A DNA stretch of 64,000 nt. Origin: Trinickia sp. Y13 (lineage in GTDB: Bacteria; Pseudomonadota; Gammaproteobacteria; Burkholderiales; Burkholderiaceae). Under the pieces are notes generated by a model. That model searched no databases and was not told the DNA's origin. It saw only the letters and a list, made by a program, of their open reading frames with translations. This document shows positions 11,012 to 20,140 of the stretch, piece by piece; position 1 is the first letter of the stretch, and every line of letters begins with the position of its first letter. The translations under genes were made by a program, and so were the position numbers. The DNA lies in the NCBI RefSeq assembly GCF_029522115.1, contig NZ_JAKWFK010000005.1, forward strand, positions 310,001 to 374,000. The letters run 5' to 3'.

Positions 11012-11068
11012 AGCCGCTTCGCTAGATACTATGGGAAGGGCTGCCTAGGTATAGGTAGCACGCGTGTT

Positions 11069-12802
11069 TCAACGGCCGCGCGAGGCGGCGAGCGCCGTCA
11101 AGGCGCTGGCAATCGATTCGATGACGCTATCCCAGTCGCCCAACGCGGGTTGCCTGAACAACCGCGCGCTTGGGTACCACGGGCTGTCTTCGCGCTCGAG
11201 CATCCAGCGCCAGCAGGTGTCGAGCCGGTTCAGGATCCACACGGGTTTGTCCAGCGCGCCCGCCAAATGCGCCGTCGACGTATCCACCGAGATCACCAAG
11301 TCGAGGTTGTCGACGAGCGCCGCCGTATCGGCGAAATCGGTCAGCTCCGCAGTCCAATCGATCACGCGCCGGCTCGGCTCGTGGCGCTCGCGCATCGCAC
11401 TCAATTGATGTGCAGCGTTTTCGCCTTTTTGCAGGCTGAAGAACTGCACGCCGGGCACTTCGACGATCGGCGCAAAGCGGTCGTAGGCGAGCGAACGGCG
11501 TGCATCGTTCTTGCGCAACTCGGGCACGTGCGGACGGTGGCCGCCCGCCCATACGAGGCCGACCTTCAAGGAAGGCGCGCCAGCCACTTCTTCGATGCGG
11601 GTGCGAAAGCGCGCCGAGGCGGCACGATCGGCGAGGAGGTAAGGCGTTCGCGCAGGGATCGTTGCAATCGTTGTGTGCAACGCGAGCGGTAAACTCAGCA
11701 ACGGGCTGTGACAATCGAAAGGAGGCAGCGCCTCGCCTGCGGTCACGAGCTCGCTCACGCCGTCGAGCCCGGCCAAAAGGCGGGTGAGCTCGGGCTGAGC
11801 TTCGAGCACGACCCGCGCGCCCTGCGCCGCGACGAGTCGAGCGTAGCGGCAAAACTGCAACGTGTCGCCAAGGCCCTGCTCGGCATGAAGCAGGATCGTC
11901 TTGCCGTCGAGCGGGGTGTCGCCGAGCCATAACGGCGCATCGAAGTCCCGCCGGCTCGGCGCGATGCGCTTGCGCTGCCAGCGCCATTCGTATTCGGCGA
12001 AGCCCGTGGCGAGCTCGCCGGTTTGCAGCAAGCAAAGCGCGCGGTTCCAATGCGTTTCCGCCGAATCGGGGGCAAGCGCTAACGCGCGCTCGTAGCAGGC
12101 GAGCGCGTCGGCATGCCGATTCATGTCGACGTACGTCAGCCCCAGATTGTTCCAAGCATCCGCGAGGTTCGATGCCGCGGACAACGCACGCTCATAGCTT
12201 GCTTGCGCCTCGAGCGGACGATTCAGATCGGACAAAGCATTGCCGCGGTTGCTCCATGCTTCGGCGTAGTTCGGGCGCAGTGCGATTGCCTGGTCGCAAC
12301 TGGCCACGGCGTCTTGCGGGTGGCCCAGGTCCCGCAGCGCACAGCTGCGGTTGCTCCACGCTTCAGGAAAATCGGGCTTGGCCGACAGGGCTTTTTCGAA
12401 GCTGGCGAGCGCCTCCCCGGGGCGCTCCAGTGCAGCTAACGCCATGCCGCGGTTGTTGAGCGCATCGGCAAACCCGGCCTTGAGCGCGAGCGCGCGGTTG
12501 GCGGCGGCAAGCGCCGCATCGTGGCGGCCGAGTGCGTTCAGGGCGAAGGCCAAGTTCGAATGCACATGGGCATGCCGCGGGTCGACCTCGAGCGCCTTGC
12601 TCAGCCATGCGACCCCTTCTTCGTGCCGGCCTGTCTGCAAGGCGAGCGCGCCCAGCAGTTGCAGTGCATCGAAATGACGAGGGCGCAGTGCGAGGATTTC
12701 ACCGTAGACGGTTTCTGCTTCGGCCAATGCGCCGTTTTGCTGAAGCTCGACGGCTTCGCGAAGCAGTTGGTCGATGTGGCGTGGGCTGCCGGGCTTGTTC
12801 AT
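11069..12802 (-). CDS. TPR-repeat protein with C-terminal glycosyltransferase-like domain
   Basis: The 577-residue protein has about seven to eight tetratricopeptide repeats over residues 10-275. Their 34-residue period is easy to see in units such as AEAWSNRGNALSDLNRPLEA and ADAWNNLGLTYVDMNRHADA. A C-terminal domain at about 290-570 carries HAEQGLGDTLQFCRY, KVGLVWAGG and ISVDTSTAHLAGALDKPVWI, features of GT9/GT41-type (heptosyltransferase-like) nucleotide-sugar enzymes. Such proteins are common in Burkholderia and are suspected protein or surface-glycan glycosyltransferases. There is no signal peptide or membrane segment, so it is probably cytoplasmic. No sugar-synthesis genes adjoin, so the acceptor is unknown. 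Confidence 0.88.
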   Translation of the reverse strand: MNKPGSPRHIDQLLREAVELQQNGALAEAETVYGEILALRPRHFDALQLLGALALQTGRHEEGVAWLSKALEVDPRHAHVHSNLAFALNALGRHDAALAAANRALALKAGFADALNNRGMALAALERPGEALASFEKALSAKPDFPEAWSNRSCALRDLGHPQDAVASCDQAIALRPNYAEAWSNRGNALSDLNRPLEAQASYERALSAASNLADAWNNLGLTYVDMNRHADALACYERALALAPDSAETHWNRALCLLQTGELATGFAEYEWRWQRKRIAPSRRDFDAPLWLGDTPLDGKTILLHAEQGLGDTLQFCRYARLVAAQGARVVLEAQPELTRLLAGLDGVSELVTAGEALPPFDCHSPLLSLPLALHTTIATIPARTPYLLADRAASARFRTRIEEVAGAPSLKVGLVWAGGHRPHVPELRKNDARRSLAYDRFAPIVEVPGVQFFSLQKGENAAHQLSAMRERHEPSRRVIDWTAELTDFADTAALVDNLDLVISVDTSTAHLAGALDKPVWILNRLDTCWRWMLEREDSPWYPSARLFRQPALGDWDSVIESIASALTALAASRGR

Positions 12803-12908
12803 GGGCGTGACGGTTCGGTGCGGCGAGCGGCGCGTGCGGCATCGGGCAAATGGTGGCGATTATCGCCGATCCCCGCGACATGCTTTCACGCGCGCGCGGC
12901 AGCATCGA

Positions 12909-13667
12909 TCACAGCGAGCGTATGTCCGCCGCCGCCGTTTGGCCGAACGCGTCGGACAGCAGGTATCCGACGAAGTTGCTGGCGGCCTCTTCGGGCGACG
13001 TCAATTGCCCGTTGCGCTTCATTTGCTCGAAGCGTTCGCGCATCGGAAAGCGCGCATCGTCGACGCCGCGGATCTGCGCCTGCATGTCCGTATCGACGAC
13101 GCCCGGGGCGACGCTCGCGATGCGCAAGCCGCGTTCGGCGTCGAGGGCGGCCGCGCGGGCGTGATGATCGAGCGCGGCCTTGGTCGCGCAATAGACGTTC
13201 CATCCCGCATACGGATTGCGCGCAGCGCCGCTCGATACGTGCGCGATGCGGCGATCGGGCACCTCGGCCGTGGCGGCGCAAAACGCACTCGAAAGCATCA
13301 GCGGCGCCGCGACGTTCAGCGCGACCGCGCGCCCGACTTCGAGCGGCGGCTGCACCGAGCTAGGGCCCACCGGCCCGAGCGTGCCTGCGTTGTTGACGAG
13401 CAGGCCAAGCTGTGCCCCGCCGACGAACTTGGCCAATCGATCGCCTGCGAGCCATTGTGCAACCGCTTGGCTGTCGGAGAGATCGAGTTCCACCTCTTCG
13501 AAGCTGCCCGGGTGCTGGGCAGCCCTCGCCGCTGGCGGCGCAGGCGAGCGCGAGACACCGAGCACGTCGATGCCGCGCGAGCGCAGGGCATCGACGATCG
13601 CCGCACCGAGGCCGCGGGTATGCCCTGTGACGATGGCTTTGGTGACGAGCTTCGAAGTAGGCGTCAT
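12909..13667 (-). CDS. SDR-family oxidoreductase
   Basis: The 252-residue short-chain dehydrogenase has the cofactor motif VTGHTRGLGAAI at about residues 14-25 and NNAG at about 91-94. The active-site Ser lies in HVSSGAARNPY, with the catalytic YCATK after it. The segment resembles the sepiapterin-reductase-like subgroup. It ends with the usual specificity region and PEEAASNFVGYLLSD. It is on the same strand as the old yellow enzyme gene, whose stop lies 18 bp upstream of this start, and the ArsR gene. The three probably form one transcriptional unit under the ArsR operator at 15210. The substrate is unknown. Confidence 0.9.
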   Translation of the reverse strand: MTPTSKLVTKAIVTGHTRGLGAAIVDALRSRGIDVLGVSRSPAPPAARAAQHPGSFEEVELDLSDSQAVAQWLAGDRLAKFVGGAQLGLLVNNAGTLGPVGPSSVQPPLEVGRAVALNVAAPLMLSSAFCAATAEVPDRRIAHVSSGAARNPYAGWNVYCATKAALDHHARAAALDAERGLRIASVAPGVVDTDMQAQIRGVDDARFPMRERFEQMKRNGQLTSPEEAASNFVGYLLSDAFGQTAAADIRSL

Positions 13668-13685
13668 GGTCTCTTCAGTCGTGGA

Positions 13686-14744
13686 TCAAGCGGTTTCCAG
13701 CGCGGGATAGTCGACGTAACCGGCAGCGCCCGCGGCGTAGTAGGTCTCGGGATTCGGTTTGTTCAGCGGCGCATCGAGCTTGAAGCGCGTGGGCAGATCG
13801 GGGTTCGCGATGAACAACTGGCCCCACGCCACGGCATCCGCTTCGCCTGCGTCGAGTGTGTGCTGCGCCGTTTCCTTCGTGAACTTCTCGTTCGCAATAT
13901 AAACGCCGCCGAATGCTTGCTTCAACCGAGGCCCGAGACGATTCTCGCCCAGCGATTCGCGTGCGCAGATGAACGCGATGCGGCGCTTCCCGAGTTCGCG
14001 CGCGACATAGCCGAACGTTTCGGCAGGATTCGAATCGCCCATCGTGTGGGCATCGCCGCGCGGCGCGAGATGCACGCCAACCCGGCCCGCACCCCACACC
14101 GCAATGCATTCGTCGACGATTTCGAGCAAAAGCCGTGCGCGGTTTTCGATCGGACCGCCGTAAGCATCGGTGCGCTGGTTCGTGCTGTCTTGGAGGAATT
14201 GATCGAGAAGATAGCCGTTCGCGCCGTGCACCTCGACGCCGTCGAAACCCGCGGCCTTGGCGTTTTCGGCGCCCCTGCGGAAGGCGGCGACGATGTCGGC
14301 GATTTCATCCAGTTCGAGCGCGCGCGGCGTGACGAACGGCCGTTGCGGACGCACGAGGCTGACGTGACCGCTCGGTGCGATGGCGCTAGGCGCTACCGGC
14401 AGCTCGCCATTCAGAAAGAGGGGATCGGAGACGCGACCGACGTGCCACAACTGCAAGAAAATGCGGCCGCCAGCGGCATGGACGGCCTCCGTGACGAGCT
14501 TCCATCCTGCCACTTGCTCGGCCGACCAAATGCCCGGCGTGGCTGCATAGCCGACACCCTGTGGGGTGACGGAGGTCGCTTCGCTGAGAATGAGGCCGGC
14601 CGATGCGCGTTCCGCATAGTACTGGGCCATCAAACTGTTCGGCAGGCGTTCGTCGCCCGCGCGCTGGCGCGTGAGCGGGGCCATGATGATGCGGTTGGGC
14701 AAGGTCAAATCGCCGACGACGAGCGGATCGAACAATGTGGGCAT
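13686..14744 (-). CDS. alkene reductase, old yellow enzyme family (NemA-like)
   Basis: The 352-residue flavoprotein is a complete OYE barrel: LFDPLVVGDLTLPNRIIMAP at the start, QLWHVGRVS with the FMN/substrate residues, GFDGVEVHGANGYLLDQF with the substrate-binding His-Gly-Ala-Asn, and DSTNQRTDAYGG. Family members reduce activated C=C bonds and nitro compounds with NAD(P)H. GAGGAAAG precedes the ATG at 14744 at a good distance. The gene lies between the ArsR-type repressor at 14842 and the SDR at 12909. In related bacteria this repressor-OYE-SDR order is an electrophile-responsive operon. That role is inferred here. Confidence 0.93.
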   Translation of the reverse strand: MPTLFDPLVVGDLTLPNRIIMAPLTRQRAGDERLPNSLMAQYYAERASAGLILSEATSVTPQGVGYAATPGIWSAEQVAGWKLVTEAVHAAGGRIFLQLWHVGRVSDPLFLNGELPVAPSAIAPSGHVSLVRPQRPFVTPRALELDEIADIVAAFRRGAENAKAAGFDGVEVHGANGYLLDQFLQDSTNQRTDAYGGPIENRARLLLEIVDECIAVWGAGRVGVHLAPRGDAHTMGDSNPAETFGYVARELGKRRIAFICARESLGENRLGPRLKQAFGGVYIANEKFTKETAQHTLDAGEADAVAWGQLFIANPDLPTRFKLDAPLNKPNPETYYAAGAAGYVDYPALETA

Positions 14745-14841
14745 GGCAAGCTTTCCTCATAAGCGCGACGGATCGAGCTCGTCGCGATGCTAGCGTCAAT
14801 GGGGTTCATCGCTGTGCCGCCCAGCTGGGACGGCGGCGGCC

Positions 14842-15144
14842 CTATAGGTCGTTGTGCAGCGATGCGAGAAACGCTTGAATGACGGTTTCGTTTCGCTTGA
14901 AAAAGCTCCACTGACCGATCCGCTTCACCGTGACGAGTCCCGCGCTTTGCAGCGTCGCGAGGTGGGCCGACACCGTCGACTGCGACAAGCCGCAGCGCGC
15001 GTTGATCTGCCCGACGCATACGCCGCATTCGAGCGGTACCTCTTGCGCGGGAAAGCAAGCCTCCGGCTCCTTGAGCCACGCGAGGATCTCGCGTCGCACA
15101 GGATTGGCCAGGGCCTTGTGGATGGCGTCTATATCTATCGTCAT
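14842..15144 (-). CDS. ArsR-family (winged HTH) transcriptional repressor
   Basis: The 100-residue protein is one ArsR-type domain: IHKALANPVRREILAWLKEP, then the recognition helix LSQSTVSAHLATLQSAGLV, and a wing with KRIGQWSFFKRNE. It has cysteines in ECGVCVGQINARCG and in EACF. That pattern suggests a thiol-based sensor of electrophiles rather than the classical metal site ELCVCDL, but this is inference. A perfect 10-bp inverted repeat at 15210-15235 lies 65 bp upstream and is the obvious operator. It is the first gene of the unit with the OYE and SDR genes. A paralogue is encoded at 16402. Confidence 0.92.
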   Translation of the reverse strand: MTIDIDAIHKALANPVRREILAWLKEPEACFPAQEVPLECGVCVGQINARCGLSQSTVSAHLATLQSAGLVTVKRIGQWSFFKRNETVIQAFLASLHNDL

Positions 15145-15209
15145 TTCAAACGTCCGGGCGTCCGTGCAGCGGGCACAAAACCCGATGGCAGGATCGCCGT
15201 TGACTGAAT

Positions 15210-15235
15210 CTTATATCGTTTTTTTACGATATAAG
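15210..15235. promoter_or_regulatory. 26-bp palindrome, probable ArsR operator
   Basis: CTTATATCGT at 15210-15219 and ACGATATAAG at 15226-15235 form a perfect 10-bp inverted repeat around six T residues. It is AT-rich in a GC-rich background and lies upstream of the ArsR gene that begins at 15144. ArsR-family dimers bind this kind of imperfect ATA-N-TAT palindrome, so autoregulation of the ArsR-OYE-SDR unit is the simplest reading. Confidence 0.75.
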
Positions 15236-15350
15236 TAAAGCCCACGTTTGCGAAGGGGTTGATAGGTGTCGACACACAAAAAAGCCAGCGGCCCCGAGAT
15301 TGAGAAGATCATCGAGCAAAACGAAATGGCCGCGCGTGCGATCGCTTCGT

Positions 15351-15382
15351 AACCCTCGCCGCAACGCGTGGCGGCGAGGGTT
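15351..15382. terminator. strong inverted repeat, likely terminator of the LysR gene
   Basis: A perfect 12-bp inverted repeat (AACCCTCGCCGC and GCGGCGAGGGTT) encloses an 8-base loop at 15363-15370. It starts 18 bases beyond the stop of the LysR gene on the minus strand. There is no T-tract on either side, so it would be an atypical terminator. It also overlaps the stop of a tiny GTG-started frame at 15266-15352 on the plus strand. Confidence 0.5.
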
Positions 15383-15399
15383 GATAAGGGCAGAGCGGG

Positions 15400-16344
15400 C
15401 TAGGGGAGTCTGGCGGCCCGGCACAGCGCTTGCGCATCCGCGGCAAGCGCTTTGGGCACCGTCTCGCGCAGGTAGTCCATGAACGTCTTGATCTTGGCGT
15501 CGAGGTACTTTCGTGAGGCGTGCACTGCATAGGCGGTCAGCCTCTGCAGGCGATACTCGTGCAATACACGCACTAGTTCACCGCGATCGAACATGGCCAG
15601 CGCTGTCGACATCGGCAGCGCGCCAATGCCGATGCCTTCGCGCAGGGCGACACTAAGCGCATCGGGCAGATTGATTTCGACGGGCGCCTTCGGGAAAGCA
15701 ACCGTCTCCCGGCCGTTGGGGCCGTGCAGATGCCAGCGATCGCGCGGAAGAAACGTCGTGACGAACTGCAGGCACGTGTGCGCTTCGAGGTCCTGCGCTG
15801 TGCGCGGCACGCCGTGCGTATTCAGATACGCGGGCGCCGCGCACAACACGTTATGGACATCGCCGAGCCGGTGCGACACGAGTCGCGAGTCCGGCAGTTC
15901 GGTCGTACTCAACTGGAGCATCACGTCGTAGCCGGCCTCAATGATATCGGGCGTGTGGTGCGACAACGTCAATTCGATCGACACCGCGGGGTAGCTCTCG
16001 CGATAGCGCACGAGCGTTGGGACAACGTACGCCTGGCCAAAGCTCGGCGATGCATGAACGCGCAGCCGCCCTGAAGGGTCGACCCGCGCATTGGCTGCCT
16101 CTGCCTCCGCCTCGTCGACACACTCGAGGATCCGCTTGCATCGATCCAGATAGCGCTGTCCCGCTTCGGTTAGCGCAAGCCGTCGCGTACTCCGATGCAG
16201 CAGGCGCGTGCGCAACTGCGACTCGAGTTGCGAGATCGCCCGCGACGCATTGGCGGTTTGAATGTCCAAGCGCGAGGCCGCGCCCGTAAAGCTTCCTTCT
16301 TCCGCTATGCGGACGAATATCCGCATCATGTCCAGCTTGTCCAT
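15400..16344 (-). CDS. LysR-family transcriptional regulator
   Basis: The 314-residue protein begins MDKLDMMRIFVRIAEEGSF, the classic start of the CrgA-like LysR group. HTH residues IQTANASRAISQLESQLRTR and LLHRSTRRLALTEAGQRYLD follow, then an effector domain from about residue 90 (GRLRVHASPSFGQAYVV). ATG 16344 is preferred over 16380 because LysR proteins of this group start exactly there. It lies between the two ArsR genes on the same strand and has no divergent partner, so its target cannot be guessed from position. A strong inverted repeat follows its stop. Confidence 0.9.
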   Translation of the reverse strand: MDKLDMMRIFVRIAEEGSFTGAASRLDIQTANASRAISQLESQLRTRLLHRSTRRLALTEAGQRYLDRCKRILECVDEAEAEAANARVDPSGRLRVHASPSFGQAYVVPTLVRYRESYPAVSIELTLSHHTPDIIEAGYDVMLQLSTTELPDSRLVSHRLGDVHNVLCAAPAYLNTHGVPRTAQDLEAHTCLQFVTTFLPRDRWHLHGPNGRETVAFPKAPVEINLPDALSVALREGIGIGALPMSTALAMFDRGELVRVLHEYRLQRLTAYAVHASRKYLDAKIKTFMDYLRETVPKALAADAQALCRAARLP

Positions 16345-16401
16345 TAAGCGTTTTCCGCGAAAGATCTGCCTCGCACGCAACTTCGCGCCACGCGAGATCC
16401 C

Positions 16402-16701
16402 CTATAAATGAAGGCGAATCTGTTCGGAAAATGTCCGTATCACTTCTTCGTTACGTGAAAGAAACATCCATTGTCCGACTCGTGTCGAAACGAGCAGTCC
16501 TGCTTCGACCAGCACGGCAAGGTGCGCCGATACGGTGGACTGCGCGAGCCCGCTGCGCGCCTGGATGGCGTGTGCAGGCACGCCGCGGCCCAGATCGACA
16601 TGGCCTTGCGGAAAGGCATCGGCGGGGATCCTCAGCCACGCCAGGATCTCGCGCCGCAGTGGATTGGCGAGTGCCTTATGAATTCGATTCGCGTCTATCA
16701 T
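16402..16701 (-). CDS. ArsR-family (winged HTH) regulator, paralogue of the one at 14842
   Basis: The 99-residue protein starts MIDANRIHKALANPLRREIL and has the recognition helix GLAQSTVSAHLAVLVEAGLL and a VGQWMFLSRNEE wing. It is clearly related to the ArsR at 14842, but the cysteines of that protein are gone: it contains no Cys, so it must sense something else or act without a thiol switch. ATG 16701 is chosen over 16728 because AAGGAAC lies just upstream. It follows the DJ-1-domain gene by 28 bp and sucA just before that, and is probably cotranscribed with them. I found no palindrome of the 15210 type near it. Confidence 0.88.
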   Translation of the reverse strand: MIDANRIHKALANPLRREILAWLRIPADAFPQGHVDLGRGVPAHAIQARSGLAQSTVSAHLAVLVEAGLLVSTRVGQWMFLSRNEEVIRTFSEQIRLHL

Positions 16702-16729
16702 TGGGTTCCTTGCGCCTGTTCGCGGCACT

Positions 16730-17308
16730 TCAATGCGGCTGCATCAACAACCTTCTGGCAATCGCTTCCGCCGTACTTGCTCCAAGGTCTTCCCGTACGA
16801 TCGACAGCGCCAGATGAATACCAGCGCTAGCGCCGCCCGATGAATAGAGGTTGCCATCCTTCAGGCAGCCTGGACTGGACATGACGTGCACGCGTGGATA
16901 TTCGGCTGCGAGGCGGTGAGCGTCGCGCCAATGCGTGGTTAGCCAGCGACGGTCGGCAACGCCGGCGCGCGCCAGCAAAAACGCGCCATTGGAAATGCAG
17001 GCCAGCCTTTGCGTTCTGGGCCCGGCGTCGCCGAGCCACGTGACGAGTTCGCGATGCTCGCGCACCGAACTGACCACGGGCGACCCGGGCACAACGACGA
17101 CATCGAATCGCGCGCGCGTTTCGAACAGGCATTCAGTCGTGCCCACCGCCGTGCCGTTGGAGGACAGCACGGGCCCAGGCGAGGTCCCGACGACGTGCGG
17201 CTCATAAAACGCGCGGCCATACAGGCGATTCGCGGCATGAAACACATCCATCGGGCCGCTCACCTCGAGCAGTTGAAACCCCGCGTAGAGCAACATCGCG
17301 ATACGCAT
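16730..17308 (-). CDS. DJ-1/PfpI (GlxA-type) domain protein without HTH
   Basis: The 192-residue protein is a lone class I glutamine-amidotransferase-like domain: IAMLLYAGFQLLEVSGPMDV at the start, VVVPGSP, the nucleophile-elbow LACISNGAFLLA with Cys 104, and TTHWRDAHRLA. Members with only this domain include isocyanide hydratase-type and other DJ-1 enzymes. Members with an added AraC domain are GlxA regulators. Here the stop comes right after ARRLLMQPH, exactly where GlxA proteins continue into the HTH linker. It may therefore be a trimmed regulator or a genuine enzyme. Only six bases separate it from the sucA stop, so it is cotranscribed with that gene. Confidence 0.85.
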   Translation of the reverse strand: MRIAMLLYAGFQLLEVSGPMDVFHAANRLYGRAFYEPHVVGTSPGPVLSSNGTAVGTTECLFETRARFDVVVVPGSPVVSSVREHRELVTWLGDAGPRTQRLACISNGAFLLARAGVADRRWLTTHWRDAHRLAAEYPRVHVMSSPGCLKDGNLYSSGGASAGIHLALSIVREDLGASTAEAIARRLLMQPH

Positions 17309-17314
17309 GCGCCG

Positions 17315-20140
17315 TTACCCAGAGAACGCCTGCTCGACCAGCGCGGATTGGCGCGCGACGTGCGCCGAATGGTACCCCGGCGCGGTCGAAGCGCCGGCCT
17401 CAGGACCAGCGTAGACGAGCTTCGCACCCGATGCCAGCAACTCGCGCAACTGCGGCTCGACGAAACTCCATGCTCCCTGGTTGCGCGATTCCTCCTGGCA
17501 CCAAACGACCGTATTCAGGTTTGGATATCGCGCGAATTCGGCGGCTAGCTGTTGTGCAGGAAACGGATAAAGCTGTTCGACGCGCACGATCGGCGTGTCG
17601 GTCGCGTCCGCGCGGCGACGCTCGATCAACTCGAAATACACCTTGCCCGTGGCCGCAATGACGCGCTCGACACGGGATGCCCGCGACGCTTCGATTTGCG
17701 TGTCCGGGAGAACCGCGCGAAATTCGCCCTCGCTCAATTCTTCGAACGTGCTGACCGCTTCCGGGTGCCGCAGCAGCGACTTGGGCGTCATGACGACAAG
17801 CGGGCGGCGATCGGATGCGAGCGCCTGCATGCGCAGCAAATGGAATAGCTGCGCGGGCGTCGTCGGCTGGACGACGCGCATGTTGTCCTGCGCGCTCAGT
17901 TGCAGATAGCGTTCGAGCCTGCCCGATGCATGCTCGGGTCCCGCACCTTCCTGCCCGTGAGGAAGGAAGAGCGTCAGGCCGCTGCTTTGCCCCCACTTGG
18001 CGGCGGCCGCTGCGATGAACTGGTCGATCACCACCTGCGCGCCGTTTGCGAAGTCGCCAAATTGCGCTTCCCAGATCACCAGCGCATCTCGGTTCACCGT
18101 CGTATAGCCGTACTCGAACGCGAGTACCGCTGCTTCGGAGAGGATGGAGTTCGTCACGCTAAAGCGGCCCGGCGTTCTTCCCCCCGCATCATCGATATGA
18201 TCGAGCGGAATATAAACGCCATCCGGACGGTTCATGCGCGTTTGATCGTGCAGCACGGCGTGACGATGATTAAACGTCCCGCGCGCGCTATCCTGCCCGC
18301 TCAGTCGAACGCTGACCCCCGCGCCGAGCAGGGAAGCGAAGGCCAGATGCTCGCCCATGCCCCAGTCGAGCTGCCGTTTTCCCGAGGCCATTTCCTGCCG
18401 CCCGGTGATCATTTTTTTGACGAGCGGATGAAGCGCAAGGCTTTCAGGAACGGTCGATATCTGATGGGCGAGGCTGCGCAGTGTTTCCGTCGAAGGGGCG
18501 GGGTGGGAAAGCAGGCTCGCGGCTTTCTCGCGTGAAGAGGAAGCTTCGGAGCCGTCGGTTTCGTTCGCACGCTTGAAGAGTTCACGCTGCGCGCTGATAT
18601 AGTCCTCGGCTTCTTTCGCTGTCAACACGCCTTGTTGAACCAACTTCTGCGCATAGCGCGTTCTCACACCGGGATGACTTGCGATCGCGCGATACATCAG
18701 CGGCTGCGTGATGCCGGGCGTGTCCTGTTCCTGGTGCCCGTATTTGCGGAAGCACACGAGATCGATGACCACGCTCCGCCGAAACGCGGTGCGATAGTCG
18801 AGCGCAAGACGCACCGCCATCGCGACGGCTTCGGGGTCGTCGCCATTCACATGCAGGATGGGCGCCTCGATCATCTTGGCGACGTCCGTGGTGTAGAACG
18901 ACGAACGCGTGTCGCGCGGATCGGACGTCGTGAAACCGATCTGATTATTGACGACAATATGAAGGGTGCCGCCCGTGCCGTGGCCGCGCGTATAGGAGAG
19001 GCTCAAGGTCTCCATCACGACACCCTGGCCGGACATCGCCGCGTCGCCGTGAATCTCGACCGGTAGAACCTCGACGCCGTCGGCGCTGCCCAGAACCTCG
19101 CTCTTGGCGCGCGCCATGCCCTGCACGACCGGGTTGACGATTTCCAGATGCGACGGGTTGAACGCAAGCATCACTTCGACCGGCCCATCAGGGGTATCGA
19201 TCGAGCTCGTAAAGCCCTTGTGATATTTCACGTCGCCCGCTGGAAGTCTTTCAGGATCCTTGCCATCGAACTCGTCGAACAGCGCGCGCAATGGCTTGCC
19301 GACGATATTCACGAGAACGTTCAGGCGCCCGCGGTGCGCCATGCCCATCACCACCGCGCGCAGTTTCTTCGAAGCCCCGTAGCGGATGACTTCGTCCAGC
19401 ATCGGAATCAGCGATTCCGCGCCTTCGAGCGAGAAGCGCTTTTGCCCGACGTAGCGTGAATGAAGGTGTTTCTCGATGCCTTCTGCCGCGCTCAGGCGTT
19501 CCAATAGTCTGCGCTTTTCCGCAGCCTGCAGAGACGGCTTCGCCCGCGTGGATTCCAGCTGCATCTGCCACCAACGCCGCTGCTCTGCGTCGGTAAGATG
19601 CATGAATTCGGCGCCGAGCGTGCCCGTGTAGGTTTGCTCCAGCGCCGTGACGAGTTCTTGCAGCGTGGCGTCGTCGTCGAACAGGTACGTGTCGGCGGTG
19701 CTGAATCTCTTCGCCATGTCCGACGACGTCAGGCCATAGTAAGCTGGGGTCAATTCGGCGTAGGCGCGTGGGGGCGTCCACATCAGCGGATCGAGATTGG
19801 CCGTGCGCGAGCCGATCATCCGGAACGCGGCGATCAGCGACTGTACCGCCACTTGCTTACGTGCGAGGCCAAGGCCGGAGTCGTTGGCGCGGGTAGTGTC
19901 GACTTGGACGATCGCCCGCGGTGCCCGCTTCGCAAGCTCCATAAAACTGGAAATGACCGGAGCGTGCGGCTCGTCATCGCGATCGCTGCCGTCGATGGCG
20001 GGCGTTTCGCGCAGTGCATCGAACCACGCCCGCCATTCACCGGTGACCGCATCCGGGTCAACGAGGTAAGTTTCATACTGCTCTTCGACGTAAGGGGCGT
20101 TGCCCCCGAAGAGGAAAGAGCTCTGACGTTCTTTCAGCAT
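17315..20140 (-). CDS. sucA: 2-oxoglutarate dehydrogenase E1 component, solitary copy
   Basis: The 941-residue thiamine-diphosphate enzyme begins MLKERQSSFLFGGNAPYVEE, the E2-binding N-terminus of bacterial OdhA/SucA. It contains GMAHRGRLNVLVNIVGKP, the HGDAAMSGQGVVMETL cofactor region and NNQIGFTTSDPRDTR, and ends with the transketolase-like C-domain. It decarboxylates 2-oxoglutarate and transfers the succinyl group to an E2. The length is close to the usual 930-955. ATG 20140 is used although the frame is open to 20254. No sucB or lpd gene follows; instead a DJ-1-domain gene and an ArsR gene do. It must borrow E2/E3 from elsewhere, or act alone as a carboligase. It is probably a second copy of sucA. 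Confidence 0.93.
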   Translation of the reverse strand: MLKERQSSFLFGGNAPYVEEQYETYLVDPDAVTGEWRAWFDALRETPAIDGSDRDDEPHAPVISSFMELAKRAPRAIVQVDTTRANDSGLGLARKQVAVQSLIAAFRMIGSRTANLDPLMWTPPRAYAELTPAYYGLTSSDMAKRFSTADTYLFDDDATLQELVTALEQTYTGTLGAEFMHLTDAEQRRWWQMQLESTRAKPSLQAAEKRRLLERLSAAEGIEKHLHSRYVGQKRFSLEGAESLIPMLDEVIRYGASKKLRAVVMGMAHRGRLNVLVNIVGKPLRALFDEFDGKDPERLPAGDVKYHKGFTSSIDTPDGPVEVMLAFNPSHLEIVNPVVQGMARAKSEVLGSADGVEVLPVEIHGDAAMSGQGVVMETLSLSYTRGHGTGGTLHIVVNNQIGFTTSDPRDTRSSFYTTDVAKMIEAPILHVNGDDPEAVAMAVRLALDYRTAFRRSVVIDLVCFRKYGHQEQDTPGITQPLMYRAIASHPGVRTRYAQKLVQQGVLTAKEAEDYISAQRELFKRANETDGSEASSSREKAASLLSHPAPSTETLRSLAHQISTVPESLALHPLVKKMITGRQEMASGKRQLDWGMGEHLAFASLLGAGVSVRLSGQDSARGTFNHRHAVLHDQTRMNRPDGVYIPLDHIDDAGGRTPGRFSVTNSILSEAAVLAFEYGYTTVNRDALVIWEAQFGDFANGAQVVIDQFIAAAAAKWGQSSGLTLFLPHGQEGAGPEHASGRLERYLQLSAQDNMRVVQPTTPAQLFHLLRMQALASDRRPLVVMTPKSLLRHPEAVSTFEELSEGEFRAVLPDTQIEASRASRVERVIAATGKVYFELIERRRADATDTPIVRVEQLYPFPAQQLAAEFARYPNLNTVVWCQEESRNQGAWSFVEPQLRELLASGAKLVYAGPEAGASTAPGYHSAHVARQSALVEQAFSG

